Of a DNA stretch of 64,000 nt, positions 44,621 through 55,774 are shown one piece after another; the first letter of the stretch is position 1, and each line of letters opens with the position of its first letter. This DNA comes from Heligmosomoides polygyrus polygyrus (Eukaryota > Nematoda > Chromadorea > Rhabditida > Heligmosomidae), in NCBI GenBank assembly GCA_947396885.1, contig OX377202.1, positions 72,202,643 to 72,266,642 on the forward strand, given 5' to 3'. The notes beneath the pieces are model-generated. The model did not search any database, was not told where the DNA came from, and saw only the letters and a program-made list of their open reading frames with translations. The translations under genes were made by a program, and so were the position numbers.

Positions 44621-45020
44621 GCCAGCGGTGGACGGCGAAATCGATGAGTCACGCCGCTTAACGGCGGCTGCCGGCCGGCCAGCGGCGACGGCGAGGTACC
44701 GTAGTCTTTCTAGTTGGGACCAACTGCTTGCGCGCCCGTTTCCGGTCTAGGGATGTATGGTATTCTCGCCCGACTCGGGGACGGGGACGGCGCGAAAAAT
44801 CGATGGCGCATGATGTGCATACCGGGGATGTGGGCGAAGACCGCCTTATACCCGGCTGGGGACGGTTGGGGAGAGAATAGCATACGGCCCCTGAACCCCC
44901 GCCGCGAAAGGGCAGAGCGCAGACAGACTCTCCCGACGCCGCTGGACGGCGCCGCTGCGTCCCTGCACTTTGATGAAGGATAGGGCAGCGGCAACGCCGC
45001 AGAAGTCTGTGGGGCCTTAA
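44597..45020. mobile_element. GC-rich foldback element (family G), copy 2
   Basis: Ends 'taaaggccccgcagacttct' and the inverse 'agaagtctgtggggccttaa' match the 9562-10209 element. The interior is very GC-rich, with 'gccggccggcc'. No coding content; the long frames on both strands reflect composition. Confidence 0.7.
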
Positions 45021-45895
45021 GGCGCCTTTTAAACCATAGGGCGGAGACGCAGAGCTCGCCGCCGGCGGCGTTCCTGCCCTATCGGTGTTGTGGGGATGGG
45101 TCTTGTTCGGATAACTCTCAGTCGAAGCAAACTAAAAGTCGAGTCGCAGGAAACCGACCAAATAGTCCTCCAGAACACTGCGTCGGACCAAAGGACTGAT
45201 GGAGGGTTCGCTTTCTCTTCAGGTGTCGGTTAAGTTATCGCTTAAGTTCCTATAATGCGCTCAGAAGCTATAATAGCAGCACGCTCCGACAACTTAGGAT
45301 CCTACCGTTACCTCTAATATACCACGTCGATAACTTTCACTCAATACCATCTTCTCTGGCAAATACAAATGGGCGCAAATAGGGTTCGGGGGGGGGTCAC
45401 CACAGCATGGCGCGGCGTGCCGGCGTGGCGAGCAGCTACATACAGTGAATGTAAATGCAATCTTATCTCTTCGTTTCGATTACAGATCCGCGTTTTATGT
45501 GCTTCCTAACTGGACAAGGGAGGGAACTCCAGGATGTAGGCAATTTTAACACGGATGCGTCGTTTGAGCCACACACTGGAGTCCCTTCCCCTGCCTAAAT
45601 CTGTGCTCTCCGCGTCAGCGGAGGAAAGCACAGAACACAGCTACAGCATTATTTGTTTGTTTTCTTTACTATCAGTGTGCCTTGTCTCGTTTTCTTGGTG
45701 TTGGTGACACATTTTTTAAGGAGGTTACCCCACGGACCCTATTTGCGCCTGTGATAATCTAGCATCCGCCACCAGCCCTAGTTGTCGTGCACTCGGACAA
45801 CTGGTCCCCAATAAGCGGTGGGCGCCCCTTGCCCCGCCCCTTCGTATGGGCGGTGTGAAGAACACTGTTCCGCCCTTCGTCTTGTGACGTGGTCG
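45021..45895. other. Spacer with a small hairpin
   Basis: Starts with 'accatagggcggagacgcag', echoing the family G interior. A hairpin with 'ctgtgctctccgcgtcagcg' lies at 45600-45636. Nothing coding. Confidence 0.35.
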
Positions 45896-46020
45896 CAAGA
45901 CGCGTAGCCTAGTGTGTAAAATGTGCGACTCCTAGGCACGAGGTCGAGGTTTGAATCTTCCGTGTTGCTACATTTCGCGTGGTCATAAAACTACAGATGA
46001 CTCAATTCACGTGGAATAAG
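45896..46020 (+). repeat. tRNA-like SINE fragment (third type)
   Basis: 'gcgtagcctagtgtgtaaaa' (A-box-like) and 'gtcgaggtttgaatcttcc' (B-box-like) are about 40 bp apart. No close relative is seen in the window and the pairing is too poor for a tRNA gene. Confidence 0.4.
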
Positions 46021-46074
46021 TTTTTCGCTTTATTTCAATTTTTGTACAAAAAGATGAAGGGTTAAGGACATCGC

Positions 46075-46300
46075 TACATAATCTCCTTTAGGATGCCCCA
46101 CGCATTCTAAATACTTCTAGGAGATGTCATGGAGGCCATTTGAATGCTTATTTGGCCAATCACTTATGGCAGCCACTCGATAAACAAATCAGCGCTGTAT
46201 CTTTACTACACACGTCTGGTATCATTTCACCAACACCAGAGGGATGGAGAGCCAGAGCGAGGATTGTTGCAATGACCCTGGTATCGGATGTATACGACGG
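46075..46300 (-). repeat. SINE1 copy f, diverged
   Basis: 'tttaggatgccccacgcatt', 'ctaggagatgtcatggaggc', 'ggccaatcacttatggcagc' and 'acacgtctggtatcatttca' match the minus-strand SINE1 with many changes. Confidence 0.65.
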
Positions 46301-46904
46301 ACGGATCAGTACTCGAGGGAGAGTGAAGGGGGGGGGGGGGGGGGAAGAGGGGACACTGTCTTGATCCGACAGAATTTAATGCAGACTAAGCCAAGGACAA
46401 CACGCTACGTTGGCCTACAGTGTGTGTGTTTTTTCAACCTCCCAAGTCGTTAGGTTCACTCTTCTAACGGTGCCTCCCCAGTCGGATAGATCCGCGCACG
46501 CCTACCGCACTGCGCTACCACGAACCCCGAACTTTACCGAGAAATAAAATGTGATTGAAGGCGTGAAATTTTCGTGTAAAGACGAGTAGAGAGCTTCGAG
46601 TACAACATTGCAGTACAGCAGACACCATGGAGAATGAGGGGCGGAAAGAAGTATGTTGGCGTGGAATCAAATGCCGGAAACTTCTTCACTCCAAGCGGGT
46701 GTCCGAATGGATTAAGCCTACTTTTTTCCGCTTGCTGTGATAGAGGCGCTTCTGTCTATATGCACCGCTTTGCTCCTCAGAACAATCGTTGGGATAGTTA
46801 CTTAAGCTTATTTGCAGGTGGGCTTAATTGTCAGCCATGGAAAAGTTTCAGGGCGGCCTCAGCCCTCTAGACATAAACCTAAACTCAATTTTACGTTCAA
46901 TGAT
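46301..46904. other. Spacer with an 18-base G run
   Basis: A long G run begins at 46329. A minus-strand tRNA-like stretch 'ggttcgtggtagcgcagtgc' lies at 46505-46530 without a clear B box. Nothing else recognised. Confidence 0.35.
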
Positions 46905-48170
46905 TCTCAGACATCAGCAGGGATCTCTGCACTTCTCTTACCGGCCTTTGGGAGTATGCCGTCATGCACGACATTGACGAAGAATACGACCGCTTCGTGC
47001 ACCACCTCCGCGATAGTGTTAAGGGGCCGAGAGCTTAAAGAACACCAAGAGGCGTTTGTATCCGGAAACTTTCGTGCTGAAACGCCAGCGTGGAGCAGCA
47101 CTGCAACTACCAACTGACGTCCGAGCTTGCGAAGCTATGTAGTGCGGCGACAAAGGAAGACCTTAAGGAGAGAAGGGCGACATTGTTGACGGATGCTGCA
47201 GAGGCAGGGTTGAGCATCCGCAATGCCCGCCGGAACTTCGCCAACTTCAAGACCAAAATGACCGCTCTCCGACGTCCTGATGGAACCGTTACCTCTTCCA
47301 GAAGGATAGTGGAGAAGGACATCCACGACTTTTACTCCGATCTCTTCGATAGCCACGTCCGCCTGCCCCCATGACACCCTCCGCAGGATGGATGCATCGT
47401 CCTCTCTGTTCTCCCTTCCGAGATCCGCCACGCCAGCTCGTCGGTAAAGAAATGTACAGCACACGTTCCCGACAGGATCGGACCCGAACCCCTAAAGAAC
47501 CTCCTGCCAACGCTCATCAACACCCTGGCGCGGCTCTTCACGCGCTATCTGTCGGAGTGCAAGGTTCCATCCAGTCTTGCATCATCGTCTCCCTTCTTGT
47601 ACAGCAAGACCGTCTTACTGTACAAAAAGGGAGATCTGGAGAGGGCATTCGACTCTGACGAAACCGAAGCGGCCATCGAAGCCCTGCTCACTCAAGGCGT
47701 CCCTACTCATTACATCAGAGTCCTTCGCGACCTGTGCAGTGGATTCACGCCCGAGATTTCACCATTCTACACGTCGTCATCAACGTGAAAAGAGAGGTTT
47801 GGCAGGGGGATACCATATCCCCGAGGCTCTTCAGCGGCACCCTCAAAAACGTCATGCGCTAACTATGTATGTAGAATGGGAAGACAAGGGAGTGAAGGTC
47901 GACGGTACATTCTTCGCTTCGTTGACGCCATTGCGCTCATAACATCGAGCATCAGCCAGGCGGAGCGAAGGCTGGCCGACTTCGACCGTGTATGTAGGAA
48001 CGTTGGCTTGCAGCTGAATTTTACGAAGACGATGTTTATGAGGAACGTACGAGTTTCTGATCCTCCATTCTCGTTCAACGGAACAAACATCCCTAATGCT
48101 CCAGCTACGTGTATCTAGGTCTCGAAGTCAATATGTATGACCGACGACATAGCGCCGGAGCTGTGCAGGA
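46905..48170 (+). mobile_element. RTE-type LINE fragment, decayed (copy 2)
   Basis: Plus-strand counterpart of the 34840-36960 element: the linker (47090-47374: SELAKLCSAATKEDLKERRA, then MTALRRPDGTVTSSRR), an RT block after frameshifts (47380-47790, ending GFTPEISPFYTSS) and the palm/thumb (47876-48118, LADFDRVCRNVGLQLNFTKT). Truncated at both ends and broken by stops. The catalytic box reads FVDA, the same change as in copy 1. Confidence 0.8.
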
Positions 48171-48524
48171 AGAAATGATATTCTTGGGAGAAGCTTCAAA
48201 TTATGCAAGGCATACTGGTGATACATTGTCAATACATACACAAGCGCATCTACCTAGGCTCACCAATTTCCAAAAAATGAAATTCAATTTCTAGTGGTCT
48301 TCCGGGTCAGTCTTCGGGTCCCAGTCAAAGGAAGGCCGCAGTGTTCTGCATTATATTTTTTTCATCATTTTCATTTTCATTATATTTTCCAACCAGAGCA
48401 TAGTGGCCGCCAACGTATTGTGGTGGGGTGGGTGGGGGGGGGGGGGACTTTCCCTCTAAACCCTGAAAATAGTATAGAACACCCAGCTGCAACCATTCCA
48501 CTTTTCGTTTTACGTATTTTTTGT
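48171..48524. other. Spacer with a G run
   Basis: A G-rich tract lies at 48427-48447. No gene recognised. Confidence 0.3.
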
Positions 48525-48690
48525 CTTCCGCACCCTGACACCCGTTGCTCGGCGCCGGTGACACGTCTTCTGAGTCCGGATAACCGTTGCAGGGCGGCGG
48601 TGATACGTCCTCTGAACCCTCACGCTCGCTGCTCGATAACGCGTCTTGTGAATCCGGACACCGGTTGCACGACGTCTATGAAAGGCCTCG
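48525..48690 (+). repeat. Array A fragment (M-element minisatellite)
   Basis: About three units of 'cacccgttgc..cggcg-tgacacgtcttctgaatccgga', the array A theme of the M elements, without array B. It lies in or next to the intron of the gene starting at 48922. Confidence 0.65.
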
Positions 48691-48760
48691 GACATACGAA
48701 AGGACGGTCGAACAGACGGACAGAGGCTAACTCTTTTATACATAGTAGGACAGCACTCAC

Positions 48761-48922
48761 CTTATCCATAATCGCCTTCATCACCTCCTTCGTTCTTGGC
48801 TCCACTCTATTAGTCCAGGTGCGTGGAATCCTTCTGTGGAATTTCTTGGGAGGACGTTGCCCCTCCTTGTACTCATTCTCTAAATCCCGCTCCACGTCTG
48901 CCAAGGTCTCAGCGAGGGCCAT
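48761..48922 (-). CDS. First coding exon of a small gene of unknown function (paralogue 2)
   Basis: ATG at 48922-48920 opens 54 codons (MALAETLADVERDLENEYKE to MKAIMDK) followed by donor GTGAGTGC. It parallels the exon at 10743-10901: same MAL start, a similar Gln/Lys-rich helix, K-A-I before the donor, the same leader 'cttacttcactactaacca' and a TATA box 64 bp upstream. An in-frame ATG at 48973 exists but lies inside the presumed promoter/leader, so 48922 is preferred. Downstream exons are not recognised; the array A repeat lies there. The function is unknown and no signal peptide is seen. Confidence 0.65.
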
Positions 48923-48976
48923 GTGGTTAGTAGTGAAGTAAGTAGGGTCAGAAAATGACCTGTACGACGGCATTGC

Positions 48977-48986
48977 CTTTTATACC
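48977..48986 (-). promoter_or_regulatory. TATA box of the 48761-48922 gene
   Basis: Minus-strand GGTATAAAAG precedes the conserved leader 'cttacttcactactaacca'. It is at the same position as in the paralogous gene at 10901. Confidence 0.6.
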
Positions 48987-49334
48987 GCCGTTGATAGTAC
49001 ATTATCAATCATTTTTGCATGCATTTCCTCAAACCAGACTTGTCGGTTCGGTCAGTCGTAGAAGCAACGAGTCTCACACCACTCTGTCTTTCTCCTTCCT
49101 TGGCAACCTGCCGGACTTTATTTCCAATCCAACTTTCGGTGCAATCCTAGTTGGTGGTGGCCGCTCTTAAACGGTTTTAAAGAGTGGGCAACAACATATA
49201 GGAACAAGCAAACAACCTTGTTGCCCACATAAACTTAGTTCCCGAGTTCCTAGTAGGGAGACGGGAATCTAAAAAGGGACTATTCTTGGTGCAAATCTAC
49301 TATTCTTGGTGCGGGAGAATGCCCTTAGTATTAT
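48987..49334. other. Upstream region of paralogue 2
   Basis: Contains a short direct repeat 'ctattcttggtgc' (about 49281 and 49301). Nothing else recognised. Confidence 0.3.
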
Positions 49335-50835
49335 ACAGTACCGCCGCTAAACGTTCAACCAAACGACGTTTGCAACGCAAAAACGCGTTTTTTGCGTCGC
49401 ATCTTGATAACTTTGAGTCGCATCTTCAAAATAAAGGCTTTCTCACCAAAATTTACAAGGGCTCCTAGCATCATCCTACCTACCAATGGTATACCAATGG
49501 GCATGCAACCGCTATTAAAAAGTGGATGGAAGCTTGAAAACCAGTGCCGCAATTAAGGAGGGTCCTAATTGCTGTGACCTGACCCAACACCGTCGCCGAG
49601 TCTCGCTTAATTATGTCCCCAGGCGCAAATAGTGCTGCCCAGTTGAATTTTAAAATTCTTAAACCTAATTAAATTGTATTTTCTTGCTGTTTATGACCTT
49701 CTCCTGGCTGCGACAATTCGTTTGGTACCAAATTTGGCAGAAAAATGTCTGCAGCTGCTTCAACTGATTTTGTTTATTTCAACGGAAGCATCCTCAGTTT
49801 AAACCTGTTATTGTAGCTTGCAATCTACTCATCTTTGAAGAGGGAAAATGACATAGAAAATTTACGTTTCGAGCTCACTTTGGGCAGTTGTGTGTTGGTT
49901 GCAATTCGTCAAAACTGCAAGTGAACCTTGGTAAAGAGCACTCCCTGTCGCCGATTTTGGCTGCGAATATCTATGTCCTAAGAAAATGAGTTAGTCCAAA
50001 AATATGTTCGCTAACCGTACGCAATGTAGAGACTCCAAGTATCAAATATCGAGAAGCCAGGTAATCACATGCCCGAATTTCAGCTGGTTAAAGTGAAGAC
50101 TTTCAAAAGTGCGGCCGAGCTTCTACAGCGTTTCATGCTCAGCCTTTGCTGCATAAATGCTGGGAAGCCCAGAATTCATATTAAGCATTTTTCCGTTCAA
50201 AATTTTCAACCAGTCCAGTCGCCAATATTTTGACGCACCAGATCGAGCGTCGATGTAGAGGTCTTCTTCGACCATAATTGCACTGACCTGACATGCCCTA
50301 CAGAGACATTGCACTCGGCTGCACGACCAACGAATCCGTCACTTCTCTTTCTCGTAACTACGGGCCTGTTCGACCTTATGCAGCTCACCAATATCGATCC
50401 ATGCTGCCAAATCTTGAGCACCTTTTGGGCTTTCCGGATTGCGCAGATCACACAGATTCTATAATTTTCAAAATTGCCTGGCCACAATGGAAAATATGTA
50501 TATATCATTTTCACGTCGAGCTGGACACGTTTCGAATTAAATTGGAATTAAACATCTTTCAAATTGAAACGACCTTCTTACAGGTTGAAATACAAACACT
50601 TCAAGAAAAGAAGAATAATTTTTTCTCCAAGAAAAATTTGGTACAACTTTCTTGAATTTTTTAGGTTCAGCTGCCCGAACGAGTGTAATAATTTTACACA
50701 AGTTCTGTTTCTTCTGGAAAAATAATAAACTAACTTTTGTCTTAAAGCGAAACAAGGTAGCAATCATTTAGTGCATCAAAGAGCAGATTGCGCCCTGCAT
50801 TTGGAAAGCTCACCCCGAATTTTATTTGAATTATA

Positions 50836-51737
50836 TTAGGGGGGACCAAAAGTAATGAGGCTCTCCATGCCGTGTCCATATATCTCGTGACTGCAGTCTG
50901 GTTTCGTGCTTATCGTATTTGCATGTTTGTATGCTACCTACTGAAGGCCACCTGAGAAGTTACCACTTCCGCTCTTTCCAGAAGCATGCCAAAACCGCAG
51001 TCTGTCTCATGCCGAAATCCCAGCCTGACGAGTCGACCTGTCTCGCGCAAATCTCGCACAATTCCCAACCCTGAGCAGCCTGGACTCAATAGTCAAGCAA
51101 GATGAGAAGTACACCTTCTACCTTAACCCTGCCAAGCAGCGAGTTTGGGTGAGGCCTGGTGACCTGTTATCGACCTTCGCTCGGCGGGATGTTCACATCG
51201 AAAAGCACCTTCTGAGCTTTTGAGTCTGTGCCCAAGGACCTGTATACTGGAAGCTGTTTTCCAAAGCACCACGATGAACTCCAAGGTAATGTTGAACGAA
51301 ATAGAAGAGATGGACCGGTGACTCGCACTTATTCGGTCTCAGCGCTTCGAGAAGGCCCTCCTCTTCGATAACGCCGCACCCCATCGGGCAAAAGTGGCCA
51401 CGGATAAGCTTGCTCAGCTGGGCTACGTTCACATGCCTCACCCACCGTAATCGTCGGACATCTTTCCATGCGACTACCACTACTCCTTGAGCCTAAAGGA
51501 CTTCATGGTCGGGAGGGACACAAGGACCCAATCAGACCTCGACAGCCATAACGAGCAGCGAATCAGCACCAAGCCTAAGCAGTTCTGGAAGGATGGGATC
51601 AGCAAGTTGGCTGATCGATGGCAGCAAGGTCATTGAACTTAATAGCGAATACATTCCTCAGCACTTGAGTTGTAATTGAGTTATAAAGAAATAAAGAAAT
51701 TTGTTGAATTTGTCTCATTACTTTTGGCCCACACTAA
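50836..51737 (+). mobile_element. Mariner-like element, decayed (TIR with 'ggaccaaaagtaatgag')
   Basis: Inverted ends TTAGGGGGGACCAAAAG and, complemented, TTAGTGTGGGCCAAAAG, both running on into 'taatgag', are flanked by TA. The plus strand carries a broken transposase: a C-terminal block from LFDNAAPHRAKVATDKL (51361) through PCDYHYSLSLKDFM to KPKQFWKDGISKLADRW and a stop near 51637. The second and third catalytic Asp residues are visible; multiple stops and shifts occur upstream and one in 'hpp*ssd'. About 0.9 kb, so internally deleted. Confidence 0.8.
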
Positions 51738-52740
51738 TATTAGGGTGCCCGCTAACGCCTACCAAGTATTTTATTCCTCCAAAGTCGCTGAACTGCGGCG
51801 AGAGTATGAGCTTTGTTATCCGCTGACGACGGGCCTTCCTTAATTTCAGGTTTTCGACATTTTTCTTACTGCTACAAAACCCTGGAAATTGTTCCAGTCT
51901 TTTTGGTCGAGAAATAGTGTGTACACTAAATTTTCAGGTGGATATCGAACAACTAATTCTGATTCAAAGTGTTGAATATGCACAGGGACTTCGGTTGTTG
52001 TTTAAAACGCAGTTACATCAAGAAAGTGTTCAATGGAAACCTAAATTCTTCTATTAGAAAACTTCATATAAATAGCGTTTACGTAACAAGAGAAAAAAGA
52101 AAACGCTGCGATATTCCTACAAGCCCAAGGCAAGATTTTGTCTCCTAACAGTTCAAAACCCCTTCGCTTTTCATTTTCAAACAAGTTAGACGTTCTTTAT
52201 TCTTGCTAGAAGTGTAAGAATTTTAAAACCATCAAAAAAGTGCAGGCTTTTTGGACATTCTGAATTTTCGTCGAATTCACTGTCACCTCCAGATGACAGG
52301 AAAAGGAGACTCGCAGTCCTGAGTGCGCGCCATTTTTTATGCAGCCCTACTCCTGCAGCATTCATTTGCCATTATATTACGTACTTACCTCCTTTGTCAA
52401 TACTTATATGGTTACAGTGCAGTACAGTCAGCACAAAAACAGCTTGTCTGGAACCCATGGTGGTATCGTAGGTCGCTGAGCTGCACCGTATTTTATGTTA
52501 TTTTAGTTTAATTTTGCCTGCTGTATCATGACTGTTCTAGCAGAAAGTCTAAGGCTCCACATCTAAACATCTGAGTGATATATGCGTTGGTAAAGCTTTA
52601 ATATTTTCTCCCTATTTTCCAAATTGTTGACAATTCCTGCCCCTCTCTACTTTCCTTTTCTTCCATCTTCGTCTTTATTTGTGTTCTTTCTATAGCCAAT
52701 TTAATCTGTTACTCTTCGTCCACTGCGTGTAGATTCTCTA
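51738..52740. other. P2 interior, nothing recognised
   Basis: AT-rich sequence between the two copies of the same mariner; no coding exon supported. Confidence 0.35.
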
Positions 52741-53097
52741 GCACCAGGCCTAAGCAGTTCTGGAAGGATGGGATCAGGAAGTTGGCTGATCGATGGCAGC
52801 AAGGTCACTGATCTTAATGGCATACATGTTCTTCAGCATCGTTGATTTGTAATTGAGTTATAAAGAGATTTATTTATTTATTTATTTATTGAATACGTCA
52901 TAAGACGCGCCGTATAACAAAAAAAAACCGAAGAACATTCTCAAGCAATCTAGACAGATTTTCCATGCAAGCAAGCGTCGTCCACATATCAGTATTGTAA
53001 ACACTGACAACAAAACTTCAAAAGACGATGAGAAAAGGGAGTGAGTAGGATAGAGATAAAGATAAAGAATTTTTTCAATTTGTCGCATTACTTTTGC
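52741..53097 (+). mobile_element. 3' fragment of the same mariner, interrupted by a retroposon-like insert
   Basis: 'caggcctaagcagttctgga', 'aggatgggatcaggaagttg' and, after an interruption, 'tttcaatttgtcgcattact', 'ttt' match 51570-51725. About 205 bp between 52865 and 53068 are foreign: they start with a (TTTA)n run and end in 'gataaagataaag', repeating the 'ataaag' at the other side, as a short LINE-type insertion would. Confidence 0.7.
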
Positions 53098-53433
53098 CAG
53101 TGTGAACGCTGCTTACATGAAGTATCAAGGTGAGAATATGTGTTTTTTTACAATTTTCTTTGTTATGTTGTTTAGAGGCGTAAAACTCTGCGCAAACAGC
53201 AATTTTGCTATCAATCCAACAAAAACAGCGAGGTCTTGGACAATTGCATGGCGCAATCCCTTTTTGGCACTAAAACTGCCGCTGTTCTGCTCTTTAGAAC
53301 AGGATATAAACCATTATTTTCTACAAAAAATGAGAATTTTATAAAACTTCAAACGAAGTGTTCAGTTTTTGAGTAAGTGAATGAAAGCATGAAAGAAATC
53401 GTACCAAAATTTTCAGCCAACAAACTCATGTTA

Positions 53434-54471
53434 TTAGGTTGTCCGGAAAGTTCTCAGCGTTTTGCGTTGCTATCTTTCATTCGTCTATTATGAAGTAAAA
53501 ATTTAACTTGTATTGCGCATTATATTTCTGTTCTTGAAGTTCTTATTGGAGTATGTCGCAAGAGCAATTCCGAGCGATATTTTATTTCAACTTCAGGTTG
53601 GGACAATCCGCAGCCTAGACAGCTCGACATATCGATCAAGTGTGGGGCCTAATAGAGTTGGAGAAGGCACTGTGCGCCAGTGCTTCAGTAAAATCCGGAC
53701 TGGAGATTTCAGCCTCGAAGATGATCCTGTAGCGGTCGATCAAGGGCAATCCTGGACGACGAGTTGAAGGAATTGGTGGAAGCCGAACCATCCTAAACAG
53801 TTCGCGAAATCGCGGAAGAGCTAGACGTCAGTAGAACTGCAGTTGCGAATGCTTTGAAACGCCTTGGGAAGGTGGTTGCACGCCGATGAACCCCCTAAGC
53901 ATTTTCCGAAGGCGAATCTCCACCAAAAGAGGTAATGGTCATTGTATGGTGGTCAGCGGCTGGTGTACAACTTTTCGGCGCTAGGCTAAACAATCACAGC
54001 AAAGTCCCACTGTAAGGAAATCGACAAAATTCACCGAAAATTGCATCAACTTCAGCCGGCACTGGTCAACAGAAGAGGCCCGATTCTTTTGCACGATAGC
54101 GCCCGCCACACGTTTCGCAAATCACCACATGAACATTAAACGAACTAAGGGTTGAAATTCTGCCTCACCCGTCATATTCTCCAGGCTTCTCACCAACGGA
54201 CTGCCGTCTTTTCAAGCACTTTCAGAACTTTCTCGCTGGTGAAACCTTCACCAGTCAACACCAAGCCAAAACAGCTTTCGTGAATTTTATCGAATCTCGA
54301 CCACCTAATTCTTTCGTTGATGGAATAAGTCGATTTGTTCCCCCGTTGGCAAAAGTGTGCTGACTCGAGCGGTGCTTACTTCGACTAAATCTGATAAGAT
54401 TTGAGAAAGTTATGTTAGTTTAAAGTGAAGCACTTAACACAAAAACGCTGAGAACTTCCCGGACAACCTAA
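53434..54471 (+). mobile_element. Mariner element, internally deleted (TIR TTAGGTTGTCCGG)
   Basis: Inverted ends TTAGGTTGTCCGGAAAG and TTAGGTTGTCCGGGAAG (continuing 'ttctcagcgtttt') are flanked by TA at 53432-53433 and 54472-54473. 1038 bp long, against about 1.3 kb for an intact element. Confidence 0.9.
53553..54361 (+). pseudogene. Mariner transposase, deleted and frameshifted
   Basis: The N-terminal part matches mariner DNA-binding regions (VGEGTVRQCFSKIRTGDFSL, then REIAEELDVSRTAVANALK after a shift). The segment expected to hold the first catalytic Asp is deleted near 53880-53900. The C-terminal part runs from 'vmvivww' through LLHDSARH (second Asp), SPTDCRLFKHF (third Asp) to FVDGISRF near 54330, with frameshifts. 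It cannot be active. Confidence 0.8.
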
Positions 54472-55566
54472 TATGATGTACGCAATCCGGAAAGCCCAAA
54501 AGGTGCTCAAGATTTGGCAGCATGGATCGATATTGGTGAGCTGCATAAGGTCGAGCAGGCCCGTAGTTACGAGAAAGAGAAGTGACGGATTCGTTAGTCG
54601 TGCAGCCGAGTGCAATGTCTCTGTAGGGCATGTCAGGTCAGTGCAATTATGGTCGAAGAAGACCTCTACATCGACGCTCGATCTGGTGCGTCAAAATATT
54701 GGCGACTGGACTGGTTAAAAATTTTGAGCGGAAAAATACTTAATATGAATGCTGGGCTTCCCGACATTCGTTCTGCAAAGACTGAGCATGAAACGCTGTA
54801 GAAGCTCAGTCGCACTTTTGAATTTCACTTTAACCAGCTGAAATTCGGCCATCTGATTTCTCGGCTTCTCAATATTCGGTACTTGGGGACTCTACATTAC
54901 GTACGATTAGCCAACATGTTTTTGGACTTACTCATTTGCTTAGGACGTCGATATTCGCAGCCAAAATCGGCGACAGGGAGTGCTCTTTACCAAGGATCAC
55001 TTGCAGTTTTGACGAATTGCAACCAACACACAACTGCCCAAAGTGAGCACGAAACGTAAATTTTCTATGTCATTTTCCCTCCTTAAAGATGAGTAGATTG
55101 CAAGCTACAATAACAGGTTTAAACTGAGGATGCTTCCGTTGAAATAAACAAAATCAGTTGAAGCAGCTGCAGACATTTTTCTGCCAAATTTGGTACCAAA
55201 CGAATTGTCGCAGCCAGGAGAAGGTCATAAACAGCAAGAAAATACAATTTAATTAGGTTTAAGAATTTTAAAATTCAACTGGGCAGCACTATTTGCGTCT
55301 GGGGACATAATTAAGCGAGACTCGGCGACGGTGTTGGGTCGGGTCACAGCAATTAGGACCCTACTTAATTGCGGCACTGGTTTTCAAGCTTCCATCCACT
55401 TTTTAATAGCGGTTGCATGCCCACTGGTAAGCAGGATGATGCTAGGAGCCCTTGTAAATTTTGGTGAGAAAGCCTTTATTTTGAACAAAGTTATCATGAT
55501 GCGACGCAAAAAACGCGTTTTTGCGTCGCAAACGTCGTTTGGTTGAACGTTTAGCGGCGACACTGT

Positions 55567-55774
55567 AGATCTTGGCAGAGAACGGATCATCTTCAAGCAG
55601 CTAAAACACAGAACATCAGTAAAATAAAATAATATTAGGCCAAAACAGCATCCATCAACATCTTGGACAAAGAGAAAACAATGTACTTCAAGTCCTAATC
55701 AAAGGTCCCGATTTAACCCGCAAATTTTATATATTCTCATATTTTCTGTGTTATTCATTCCTACCAGATATCCA
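55567..55774. other. Spacer between P2 and M element copy c
   Basis: Nothing recognised. Confidence 0.3.

Larger units (their letters stand above)
49335..55566. mobile_element. P2: 6.2 kb foldback element with ~1.1 kb arms
   Basis: 49335-50455 is inverted at 54474-55566, about 95% identical by eye, from the outer 'acagt..cgccgctaaacgtt' to the inner 'gcgcaatccggaaagccc'. The centre holds a decayed mariner (50836-51737) and a piece of a second copy of it (52741-53097). A different mariner (53434-54471) is inserted exactly at the right arm's inner edge. Frames mirrored in both arms (for example 50123-50314 and 54610-54801) come from the duplicated sequence, and none has a recognised function. 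Confidence 0.85.

Noticed and set aside
50123..54801. A duplicated protein-coding gene in the P2 arms
   Set aside because: The mirrored short frames come from the inverted duplication. No splice context, family resemblance or preferential conservation of the frame is apparent.
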